The notes below the pieces were generated by a model. The model was not told the DNA's origin. It did no database searches and worked only from the letters and a program-made list of their open reading frames with translations. This document shows positions 1 through 6,313 of a DNA stretch of 7,650 bases, piece after piece. The translations under genes were made by a program, and so were the position numbers. Numbering within the stretch: position 1 is the first letter of the stretch; every line of letters begins with the position of its first letter. Source of the DNA: Syntrophomonadaceae bacterium (lineage in GTDB: Bacteria > Bacillota > Syntrophomonadia > Syntrophomonadales > Syntrophomonadaceae); the NCBI GenBank assembly GCA_028683995.1, contig JAQUGU010000080.1, positions 1 to 7,650 of the forward strand, in the 5' to 3' direction.

Positions 1-2493
1 AGGGTAGATTATTATGTTCCCGACCGTTTTAGCGAAGGATATGGACTCAATATAGAGGCGGTGGAGAAGCTGGCCAGCACCGGCTGTAAGCTTTTGATAA
101 GCGTTGACTGTGGAATAACATCGATTGCTGAGGTTGAAAAAGCAGTAAGCCTGGGTATGGAGGTTATTATTAGTGATCATCATACACCCGGCCAAGAACT
201 TCCCCCGGCTATGGTAATAATCAATCCCAAATTAGGCAGCAGTCAGGAAATGGCAGACCTGTGTGGTGCAGGTGTAGTTTTTAAACTATGCCAGGCGCTT
301 TGCCCGGAATATGCATTAGATAAACAATCCTGTTGGCTGGAACTGGCGGCGCTGGCGACTGTAGCCGATGTCGTGCCCTTAAACGGTGAAAACCGCATTT
401 TGGTTAAATATGGTCTGATGAGATTACCCCAAAGCAATAATGTTGGCTTACAAGCATTAATTAAGGAGAACGGGCTGGAGGGGAAGAAACTGCTCTCCTG
501 GCATATCGGTTTTGTAATCGCCCCCCGTTTAAATTCCGCCGGGAGGCTGGAAAGTGCCGGCAGCAGTATAGAACTGTTGTTAACTGATGACCCGGTGAAG
601 GCAAGTGAAATGGCTGCTTACTTATGTAATCTGAACCAGCAGCGGAGAATGATTGAGGAGAATATCTACCAGGAAGCACTGTTACAGGTGGAAAAAGAGA
701 TAAAACTGGAAGAAGAAATGGTACTGGTGCTGGGAGAGGAAGGATGGCACCCGGGAGTAACCGGAATAGTGGCTTCGCGCCTTTGTGAAAAATACCGGCG
801 ACCGGCAATATTAATTAACTGGGAACAGGATCTGGGCAAGGGTTCCTGCCGCAGTCTGCCTGGTTTGAATATTTACCAGGCACTGTCAGCCTGCAGTTCT
901 CATTTAATTCAATTCGGAGGACACCGGGCAGCTGCCGGTCTAAGTATTCACAAAGACTATTTTACCAGTTTCCGTCAGGCAATGAACCAGTGGGTTAAAG
1001 ACAATATCAGCCGGGAGGAGCTTTATCCACGTTTATGGGTGGATGCGGAGGTGGAGCCAGGTGATATAAGTGAAGATTTTCTGAAGGAATTACAGCAACT
1101 GGAGCCTTTTGGGGAGGGAAACCCGGGTCCCCGTTTTGTAATTCGAGCTGTGGAGATAGAAACTGCCAGCCTGATAGGGAAAGAACGGGATCATTTCAAG
1201 GCCCGTCTGGCCCAGATGGGTATTGAGATTATAGCCTTTAACCGTCCTGATTTAATCCAACAACCTCTGGACACCTGTAGGCAAGATATACTTTTTGAGC
1301 CAGAAGAAAATGAGTTTCGCGGTATAAAACGGCTGCAGCTAAAACTGAGCGATATGAAAAATAGCTATCTACCTGATGATAAACGAGAAACGGTTGAACC
1401 TGGGCTAGAGCTATTGCTGGCGTTACGCCAGAGCAGCGAGGAAGTCCAAGCGGGCCGGCCCGTTATGTTTATCTGTCCTACCTATAGAACTCTGGTAAAA
1501 TACAGGTTACTATTAAAAAGCTATTTTCGCACCCCGGTATTGCGAGAGCTGCATGGTAATCTTGACCCCCGGTTGGTGCAAACCCTGATCAACGAATTAT
1601 CCCAGGGGGAAAATCGCATATACCTGGTAACTATGGCGTTTATCAAATATTATATGAGAACTCGGAGCCTGCCTGACAAACTCAAAAACATATTTTTATT
1701 ATGGTCAAATCATAGCGATGAGCCTACTAACGAATACCTGCAAGGCCGTAATCTATGCAGCCTGGGGACGGTTGAGGAGCCCAGGATTATGCCGGGGAAA
1801 CCTGATTTTGACAAAGGACGGCGTATACTGGTATACGCTAATCGCAATACCACTTTGCGCTCATTTACTTCCTCCAAGCAGCGGCTAAGCATAGAAGCGG
1901 GTGTAAATGATATGCGTAAAAGAAACACCATCCGCCGTACTTTTTTACAAACACCGGAAGGTATATTACTATCTGACGGTGTAAATACCGGTGCAGTCAG
2001 GCTGAGTAATACCGACGTTTTTTTTGCTGATATTCCCTATAGCATTTATGAAGCCCAGATGGTAATGGATCAACTTGCTGCCGGCGAGGACAGGGAAGCT
2101 CAGGCTCTTTTTGATCGTGATGATTTGGATTTTAATCGGCACTACCTGCAGCGTACTTATCCTGCTGCCGAACTGATTCGGAAGGTTCTGGTTTATTTTA
2201 AGAAACTGCAACGTAACCCGCTACATGCAGACATTGAAAAACTTAGTTCATCTATCGGAAATTATCTACAAACCGACTTTAAACCTGCGGATCTTATACC
2301 TGTCCTGCATATCATGGCGGAGCTGGGCTTGTGTCAGTTTAAGAAAAAAGGTAGTATTATGGCAATAAAGTTTATTAAGTCCCAAAATTCCACGGTTAAC
2401 CTGGGTGATTCACTCTATTATCTGGAAGGTCAGGTGGAGAAAAAGGAATTTACCCGGTGGGAAAGGGAATTAAATAGAAAATTATTGTGGTGA
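1..2493 (+). CDS. recJ: Single-stranded-DNA-specific 5'-3' exonuclease RecJ (5'-truncated by the window edge)
   Basis: RecJ degrades single-stranded DNA 5' to 3' in RecF-pathway recombination and in base-excision and mismatch repair in the cytoplasm. The reading frame is open from base 1, and the first visible residues (VDYYVPDRFSEGYGLN) are a conserved RecJ stretch, so the gene starts upstream. The GTG at 61 is internal. Roughly the first hundred residues, including the N-terminal aspartate-rich metal motif, are missing. Visible residue numbers: DCG at 36-38, the DHH motif at 59-61, a further conserved aspartate in ATVADVVPL at 123, the DHHA1 region with GWHPGVTG from 248 and GGHRAAAG at 306-313, then an OB-like segment opening with LEPFGEGNP near 367. 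After about residue 440 comes a ~390-residue C-terminal extension, long compared with E. coli RecJ (577 aa) but like the long RecJ forms of Firmicutes. It has a Rossmann/helicase-like start (VMFICPTYRTL) and a probable winged-helix end. The stop lies 5 nt before rel. Confidence 0.95.
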   Translation, partial: RVDYYVPDRFSEGYGLNIEAVEKLASTGCKLLISVDCGITSIAEVEKAVSLGMEVIISDHHTPGQELPPAMVIINPKLGSSQEMADLCGAGVVFKLCQALCPEYALDKQSCWLELAALATVADVVPLNGENRILVKYGLMRLPQSNNVGLQALIKENGLEGKKLLSWHIGFVIAPRLNSAGRLESAGSSIELLLTDDPVKASEMAAYLCNLNQQRRMIEENIYQEALLQVEKEIKLEEEMVLVLGEEGWHPGVTGIVASRLCEKYRRPAILINWEQDLGKGSCRSLPGLNIYQALSACSSHLIQFGGHRAAAGLSIHKDYFTSFRQAMNQWVKDNISREELYPRLWVDAEVEPGDISEDFLKELQQLEPFGEGNPGPRFVIRAVEIETASLIGKERDHFKARLAQMGIEIIAFNRPDLIQQPLDTCRQDILFEPEENEFRGIKRLQLKLSDMKNSYLPDDKRETVEPGLELLLALRQSSEEVQAGRPVMFICPTYRTLVKYRLLLKSYFRTPVLRELHGNLDPRLVQTLINELSQGENRIYLVTMAFIKYYMRTRSLPDKLKNIFLLWSNHSDEPTNEYLQGRNLCSLGTVEEPRIMPGKPDFDKGRRILVYANRNTTLRSFTSSKQRLSIEAGVNDMRKRNTIRRTFLQTPEGILLSDGVNTGAVRLSNTDVFFADIPYSIYEAQMVMDQLAAGEDREAQALFDRDDLDFNRHYLQRTYPAAELIRKVLVYFKKLQRNPLHADIEKLSSSIGNYLQTDFKPADLIPVLHIMAELGLCQFKKKGSIMAIKFIKSQNSTVNLGDSLYYLEGQVEKKEFTRWERELNRKLLW

Positions 2494-2494
2494 T
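2489..2494 (+). promoter_or_regulatory. Ribosome binding site deciding the rel start
   Basis: GGTGAT overlaps the recJ TGA stop (2491-2493) and can pair with the GAUCACC part of the 16S rRNA anti-Shine-Dalgarno tail. Its register puts the GGAGG-equivalent position about 8 nt before the ATG at 2499. The GTG codons at 2487 and 2490 lie in or before this element and have no Shine-Dalgarno sequence at a usable distance, so ATG 2499 is preferred. The overlap with the recJ stop suggests translational coupling. Confidence 0.6.
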
Positions 2495-2498
2495 TAAC

Positions 2499-4685
2499 AT
2501 GGTTCCATTAGCCCAGACTATAAGTGAAAAAGTGCAACAATATGATGCGGATGTCGATATTGAGCTTATCCAGCGGGCTTATAATTACGCCCGGGTGGCC
2601 CATTCCGGTCAGAAACGGATATCCGGTGAACCTTATATTATTCATCCGGTGGAAGTAGCGCTCATACTGACGGAAATAGAATTGGATACTCCGTCAATTT
2701 GTGCTGCCCTTCTTCATGATGTGGTTGAAGATACCAGCATCACCTATCTTAATATCCTGAACGAATTTGGTGAAGAAATAGCCCTGCTGGTTGATGGGGT
2801 AACCAAGTTAAATCGCCTGGATTTTGCATCTCGGGAGGATGCCCAGGTTGAGAACCTGCGCAAAATGTTTATTGCCATGGCCAGGGATATAAGGGTTATC
2901 CTCATTAAACTGGCTGATCGTTTGCATAACATGCGCACCCTTAACTACCAGAATGAGCATAAACAGAAAGAAATAGCCCGGGAGACCCTGGAGATATTTG
3001 CCCCCCTGGCTCACCGGTTAGGAGTTTTTAAATTCAAATGGGAACTGGAAGACCTGGCTTTCGCCTATTTAGACTCGGAAATGTATTATGAGATTGCCAA
3101 AAGGCTCAAGAGAAAACGCAAAGAACGGGAAGAATACGTTCATGAGATTATAGAGCAGATATCTAAAGGACTGGAACAGATAGGGATAACTGCTGATATA
3201 GTCGGCCGGCCCAAGAATATATACAGTATTTACAAAAAGATGGTCAAACAACAAAAAGACATAGACGAGATATATGATAAAATTGCTATCCGTATTATAG
3301 TCAGTGAAATCCGGGAGTGCTATGGGGTTCTGGGCATAATCCATACCATGTGGAAACCCCTTCCCGGGCGCTTTAAGGACTATATTGCTACGCCCAAGCC
3401 TAATATGTACCAGTCATTGCATACCACCCTGCTGGGTAAAGGGGGGGAACCCTTTGAAGTGCAGATTAAAACCTGGGAAATGCATCGCACGGCTGAGTAC
3501 GGTATAGCAGCCCACTGGCGCTATAAGGAAGGAATCAGCAGTCCCCGGGAAAAGAAATTTGATGAAAAGCTGGCCTGGTTAAGACAGATACTGGAATGGC
3601 AACAGGATATTAAAGATACCGGGGAGTTTATGGAATCATTGAAAATAGACCTTTTCGATGATACTGTTTTTGTCTTTACTCCCAAGGGGGCGGTATTGGA
3701 ACTGCCCAAAGGTGCCTGCCCGGTTGACTTTGCCTACCGGGTTCATACTGAGGTAGGACATAAATGTACCGGAGCCAAGGTGAATGGTCGTATAGTACCT
3801 CTGGACTATGCCCTGGCTAATGGTGATATTGTTGAAATAATAACTTCCAAGAGCTCTTCCGGGCCATCGCGCGACTGGTTAAACTTCGTTAAGACCTCAT
3901 CAGCCAAAAGTCGAATCAAGCAATGGTTTAAAAAAGAAAAGCGGGAAGGGAATATAATCAAGGGCCATGATTTTTTAGAGAAAGAACTAAAGAAAAAACA
4001 CATGAATCCCAAAGAATTTCTTAAAGAAAACCAGTTACAGGAAGTGGCCAAACGTTTTAGTTTTGTGTCAGTAGATGACCTTTATGCTGCGCTCGGAGAT
4101 GGCGCTATCAGTTCTAATCAGGTTCTAACCCGGCTCAAAGAAATGTACTTTCAGGACGCCCAGGTAGAAGACATTCTAAACATACCCATTGGTAAAACGA
4201 GGGTAACTCCGGATAATGAGACTAGTGCATTACGGATTAAGGGAGTTGATGGAGTAGCTATTCGATTGGCTCATTGCTGTAATCCTCTACCCGGGGATCC
4301 GGTATCAGGTTACATTACCCGGGGGCGGGGAGTATCAGTACACCGCAACGATTGTCCTAATCTGCAAAATTACTTGCGCCAGGAGAAAGACCGCCTGATT
4401 GAGGTGGAATGGGCTGACAACCGGGGTACCTATATAGTAGATTTGGAAGTCAAGGCCTTTGACCGGGCCCGCCTTACTACTGATGTAATGACAGTAATTG
4501 CTGACACCCGGATTCAAATTAATTCAGTGTTTTCCAGGATAACCCGCAATAACCTGGCAGTAATGAATTTTAAACTGGAGATTAAAGACATTACCCAGCT
4601 TCAGGCAGTTATCCAGCGTATCCAACAAATCCCGGATGTACTGGAAGTCAGACGAACTATGCCGGGCGAAATTAGGAGTGAATAG
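2499..4685 (+). CDS. relA: Bifunctional (p)ppGpp synthetase/hydrolase (long RelA/SpoT homologue)
   Basis: This enzyme makes the alarmone (p)ppGpp from ATP and GTP/GDP on starved ribosomes and also hydrolyses it. The predicted protein has 728 residues, close to B. subtilis Rel (about 734). Domains in order: HD hydrolase with H49, H73-D74, E77-D78, D140 and N144, all the expected catalytic and metal residues; synthetase around 200-370, with RFKD at 291-294 followed by YIATPKPNMYQSLHTT; TGS from about 389 (VFTPKGAVLELPKG); a C-terminal zinc-finger-like region with HCC at 592-594 and VHRNDC; and a terminal ACT domain from about 650. In this family the RxKD form of the synthetase motif marks bifunctional enzymes, whereas E. 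coli RelA has ExDD, and the intact HD site agrees. ATG 2499 is preferred over the in-frame GTGs at 2487 and 2490 because of the upstream GGTGAT. The dtd gene follows after 2 nt. Confidence 0.97.
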   Translation: MVPLAQTISEKVQQYDADVDIELIQRAYNYARVAHSGQKRISGEPYIIHPVEVALILTEIELDTPSICAALLHDVVEDTSITYLNILNEFGEEIALLVDGVTKLNRLDFASREDAQVENLRKMFIAMARDIRVILIKLADRLHNMRTLNYQNEHKQKEIARETLEIFAPLAHRLGVFKFKWELEDLAFAYLDSEMYYEIAKRLKRKRKEREEYVHEIIEQISKGLEQIGITADIVGRPKNIYSIYKKMVKQQKDIDEIYDKIAIRIIVSEIRECYGVLGIIHTMWKPLPGRFKDYIATPKPNMYQSLHTTLLGKGGEPFEVQIKTWEMHRTAEYGIAAHWRYKEGISSPREKKFDEKLAWLRQILEWQQDIKDTGEFMESLKIDLFDDTVFVFTPKGAVLELPKGACPVDFAYRVHTEVGHKCTGAKVNGRIVPLDYALANGDIVEIITSKSSSGPSRDWLNFVKTSSAKSRIKQWFKKEKREGNIIKGHDFLEKELKKKHMNPKEFLKENQLQEVAKRFSFVSVDDLYAALGDGAISSNQVLTRLKEMYFQDAQVEDILNIPIGKTRVTPDNETSALRIKGVDGVAIRLAHCCNPLPGDPVSGYITRGRGVSVHRNDCPNLQNYLRQEKDRLIEVEWADNRGTYIVDLEVKAFDRARLTTDVMTVIADTRIQINSVFSRITRNNLAVMNFKLEIKDITQLQAVIQRIQQIPDVLEVRRTMPGEIRSE

Positions 4686-4687
4686 AA

Positions 4688-5137
4688 TTGCGAGCAGTGG
4701 TGCAAAGAACTACTGGCAGCCGGGTGCTGGTAAACAACCAGGAGATAGCCAGAATTGATAAAGGCTTAATGGTTCTTCTGGGAATTGGGAAGGGCGACAG
4801 CAGTAGAGATGCCGACTATTTAATGGATAAAATAATAAATCTACGGATTTTCCCTGATGAAAATGATAAAATGAATCTATCCCTGCTTGACATCAGCGGA
4901 GAAATTTTACTGGTTAGCCAGTTTACACTGTACGGAGACACCCGTAAAGGCAGGCGCCCCAGTTTCTCCGAGGCTGAATTACCGGATGCAGCTCTGCCCT
5001 TGTTTGAATATTGTACTGCCCAGTTGCAACAAGCCGGGGTCAATGTACAAACAGGTGAATTTGGCGCCAGTATGATAGTGGAAATAAGTAATGATGGGCC
5101 CTGCACCATCTTATTAGATAGTGCCAGGCAGTTTTAA
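4688..5137 (+). CDS. dtd: D-aminoacyl-tRNA deacylase (Dtd)
   Basis: Dtd is a cytoplasmic proofreading enzyme that hydrolyses D-amino acids (and mischarged glycine) from tRNA, keeping them out of protein synthesis. The product is 149 residues, the usual family length of about 145-150. Both signature motifs are present: SQFTLYGDTRKGRRPSF from residue 77 and NDGPCT near 135-140, whose Gly-Pro (137-138) is the chirality-selecting cis dipeptide in known Dtd structures. The start is a TTG at 4688, chosen because the protein then opens MRAVVQR, the normal Dtd N-terminus, and because AGGAG (4674-4678, inside the end of rel) lies 9 nt upstream. It sits 2 nt after the rel stop, so it is very likely co-transcribed and translationally coupled. 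A Rel-Dtd neighbourhood is common in Firmicutes. Confidence 0.96.
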   Translation: MRAVVQRTTGSRVLVNNQEIARIDKGLMVLLGIGKGDSSRDADYLMDKIINLRIFPDENDKMNLSLLDISGEILLVSQFTLYGDTRKGRRPSFSEAELPDAALPLFEYCTAQLQQAGVNVQTGEFGASMIVEISNDGPCTILLDSARQF

Positions 5138-5142
5138 GGAGG
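5135..5142 (+). promoter_or_regulatory. Strong ribosome binding site of the hydrolase gene, overlapping the dtd stop
   Basis: TAAGGAGG is a near-perfect Shine-Dalgarno sequence whose first three bases are the dtd stop codon. It lies 9 nt before ATG 5152, but only 6 nt before GTG 5149 and 3 nt before TTG 5146. This favours the ATG among three adjacent in-frame start codons. Confidence 0.75.
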
Positions 5143-5151
5143 TTTTTGGTG

Positions 5152-5772
5152 ATGATTTTAAGAGGTCTGGAAATTGGCAGCATAGGGGTAAATTGTTATA
5201 TTATCGGTTGCGAAGAAACCAAAGAAGCGGCCGTAATCGATCCCGGTGGTAACCCCCAAGCTATAAAAAAATTACTAGATGAGGAAGGACTTACTGCTAT
5301 CTATATAATTAATACCCATGGGCACATAGACCATATCGGAGGTAACCGGGAATTAAAGGAACTAACCGGAGCTAAAATTATAATTCACCAGAAAGATGCC
5401 AAAATGCTTACCAATGCGGTAGCTAATTTTTCTTTCTTAATGGGCAGTAAAGTTACCAGCCCCGCCGCCGACCAGTTTATTAAAGAAGGGGATACAATTA
5501 AAATAGGCAATACGGTGGAACTGGAAGTTTTAGAAGTACCTGGGCATAGCCCCGGAAGCGTAGCTCTAAAAATCGATAATATTATTTTTGCCGGAGATGC
5601 CCTATTCTACGGCTCGATTGGGCGCACCGACTTTCCAGGAGGGTCATATAACGAGCTTATTAGTAATATTAAGCAGAAACTACTCTGCTATGATGATGAC
5701 ACTGTAGTCTATCCCGGTCACGGCCCGGCTACCAGTATTGGATTCGAGAGACAGAATAATCCGTTTTTGTAG
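5152..5772 (+). CDS. Metallo-beta-lactamase-fold hydrolase, glyoxalase II-like
   Basis: This is a cytoplasmic metal-dependent hydrolase of the YqgX/YcbL-type branch of the glyoxalase II-related family, which cleaves thioesters such as S-lactoylglutathione. The true substrate here cannot be read from sequence, and a Firmicute may use another thiol. The 206-residue length matches these short forms, which lack the long glyoxalase II C-terminal domain. The metal ligands are all visible: the HxHxDH motif H56-G-H58-I-D60-H61, H132 in VPGHSPGS, D149 in FAGDALF and H190 in VYPGHGP. GRTDFPGGS (157-165) is also typical of this subgroup. ATG 5152 is chosen from its TAAGGAGG. The gene follows dtd after 14 nt and closes the run of packed genes. 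No convincing intrinsic terminator follows it before the aro leader. Family assignment is firm; substrate is unknown. Confidence 0.92.
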   Translation: MILRGLEIGSIGVNCYIIGCEETKEAAVIDPGGNPQAIKKLLDEEGLTAIYIINTHGHIDHIGGNRELKELTGAKIIIHQKDAKMLTNAVANFSFLMGSKVTSPAADQFIKEGDTIKIGNTVELEVLEVPGHSPGSVALKIDNIIFAGDALFYGSIGRTDFPGGSYNELISNIKQKLLCYDDDTVVYPGHGPATSIGFERQNNPFL

Positions 5773-5793
5773 AGTCAACGCATGGGGAATTTG

Positions 5794-5852
5794 ACGCGGA
5801 TCACGCGGAACAGTAAGGATTTACGTGGATTTTAATAAAATTAAACGCAGAT
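5794..5852 (+). repeat. Patch of degenerate ~10-bp direct repeats (ACGCGGAT-like)
   Basis: Related octamers occur at 5794 (ACGCGGAT), 5803 (ACGCGGAA), 5813 (GTAAGGAT, weak), 5823 (ACGTGGAT) and 5845 (ACGCAGAT). The first four are spaced 9-10 bp apart and the fifth is 22 bp further on. The patch lies between the hydrolase gene and the aro promoter and is surrounded by AT-rich sequence. It does not encode a plausible protein or form a terminator. It may be a decayed intergenic repeat element; no function is visible. Confidence 0.5.
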
Positions 5853-5897
5853 TCACTATGATTTATAAATATAGAAATTCAGTGTCTAAAATTTTAC

Positions 5898-5926
5898 TTT
5901 ACATGGGTTCAATTTTGTGCTAGTAT
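5898..5926 (+). promoter_or_regulatory. Probable vegetative-sigma promoter of the aroF-pheA leader
   Basis: TTTACA (5898-5903) matches five of six bases of the -35 consensus. It is separated by exactly 17 nt from TAGTAT (5921-5926), a weaker -10 match; an overlapping TATAAA lies at 5924-5929. Transcription would begin near 5933, just before the first bases usable for T-box Stem I. The position immediately upstream of a leader RNA supports the call. The exact -10 box is uncertain. Confidence 0.6.
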
Positions 5927-6152
5927 AAACCTAATCTATTTTTAAAAATGCTATGAAGAAGTAAAGTAGTTACGTGGAATTATGCAGAGAGGGGATGTCA
6001 CCGGCTGCAAGCATCCCTATTAATGAAACATAGCGAAGTTCACTTCGGAGCACCCGGCTGAAACATATGCAAGTAGGTCGTGGCGGAACTCCCACCGTTA
6101 AAAGGGAGGGGATATCGGATAAACCTGTATCTTTTCTAAGCGGGCCTGTACA

Positions 6153-6197
6153 GGCAAATTGGGTGGTACCGCGGGTAAGCAGAAGCTTCTCGTCCCA
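6153..6197 (+). promoter_or_regulatory. First T-box antiterminator
   Basis: This carries the conserved T-box core, with GGGTGGTACCGCGG at 6161-6174. TGGG (6160-6163) pairs with CCCA (6194-6197), and GCG (6171-6173) pairs with CGT (6191-6193). The bulge TGGTACC (6164-6170) contains the UGGU that base-pairs with the ACCA end of an uncharged tRNA. The U at the last position calls for discriminator base A, which tRNA-Phe normally has. The 3' strand CGTCCCA is shared with the first terminator, so the two folds exclude each other. Confidence 0.9.
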
Positions 6198-6218
6198 TAG
6201 GGGATGTGAAGCTTTTTT
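6183..6218 (+). terminator. First T-box intrinsic terminator
   Basis: AAGCTTC (6183-6189) pairs with GAAGCTT (6208-6214). The hairpin continues inward through TCCC (6193-6196) / GGGA (6201-6204), with a 4-nt loop and a T-T mismatch. The stem runs directly into six T residues (6213-6218). Formation uses the CGTCCC bases of the antiterminator, so it is the OFF state of the switch. Confidence 0.92.
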
Positions 6219-6264
6219 ATTTTAAAAGATGGTTTTTCCCCGTATCCTTAAATAAGCGGTTGCA

Positions 6265-6313
6265 AGGCAAATTGGGTGGTACCGCGGGAAGTGTTTATTA
6301 ACCTCTCGTCCCA
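6265..6313 (+). promoter_or_regulatory. Second T-box antiterminator, without its own Stem I
   Basis: A second complete T-box core lies 113 bp downstream of the first. The 24 bases 6265-6288 are identical to 6152-6175. TGGG (6273-6276) pairs with CCCA (6310-6313), the tRNA-binding bulge TGGTACC is 6277-6283, and GCG (6284-6286) pairs with CGT (6307-6309). Only about 45 nt separate the first terminator from this core, too little for a Stem I, so it must rely on the upstream decoding domain or act without one. The sequence before it (GTATC...TAAGCGG at 6242-6259) resembles 6127-6143 before the first core, pointing to duplication of the whole expression platform. Confidence 0.88.

Larger units (their letters stand above)
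5948..6218 (+). promoter_or_regulatory. T-box riboswitch, Stem I through first terminator, predicted tRNA-Phe specific
   Basis: T-box leaders bind a specific tRNA and let transcription continue when that tRNA is uncharged. Landmarks in order: a GA-rich kink-turn-like segment and GAAG (5955-5961); an AGTA box at 5965-5968 (5' strand of the specifier loop); AGAGAG at 5986-5991; the apical hairpin GGGATG (5992-5997) / CATCCC (6012-6017), whose loop contains CCGGCTGCAAG; and the returning strand with GAAG-TTC-A-CTTC at 6035-6046. TTC at 6039-6041, followed by a purine and then CTTC able to pair with the upstream GAAG, is in the usual specifier position and reads Phe. A second TTC (6044-6046) would give the same amino acid. 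A possible Stem II pseudoknot lies at 6080-6108 and a Stem III-like hairpin around 6108-6135. The basal Stem I helix looks short. The T-box class is certain; the specifier is a hand-fold inference, supported by the downstream Phe genes. Confidence 0.85.

Noticed and set aside
61..63. GTG at 61 as the recJ start codon
   Set aside because: The frame is open to base 1 and encodes the conserved RecJ stretch VDYYVPDRFSEGYGLN before this codon. No ribosome binding site precedes it.
461..808. Minus-strand open frame opposite recJ (115 codons), proline- and leucine-rich
   Set aside because: It overlaps the DHH/DHHA1 part of recJ and has no ribosome binding site or family signature; it is a shadow of the coding strand.
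1821..1838. Inverted repeat GCGTATACTGGTATACGC inside recJ
   Set aside because: Perfect 8-bp arms with a 2-nt centre, but it lies in an uninterrupted coding frame, has no T run, and such a palindrome could arise by chance in a window this size. Recurrence elsewhere in the genome would change this view.
5774..5795. GTCAA/TTGAC hairpin after the hydrolase gene as a terminator
   Set aside because: The stem is only 5 bp with a 12-nt loop and is followed by GC-rich repeat sequence, not a T run.
5782..5835. Small frame of 17 codons starting at ATG 5782
   Set aside because: No ribosome binding site, and its residues simply reflect the ACGCGGAT-like repeats.
5971..5973. TAC (Tyr) as the T-box specifier
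   Set aside because: It is on the ascending 5' strand of Stem I, just above the AGTA box, whereas the specifier lies on the descending strand, where TTC occupies the expected place.
6001..6060. Repeated CCGGCTG at 6001-6007 and 6054-6060 as a regulatory direct repeat
   Set aside because: The first copy is the conserved Stem I apical loop. The second lies just past the Stem I base and is short enough to be coincidence.
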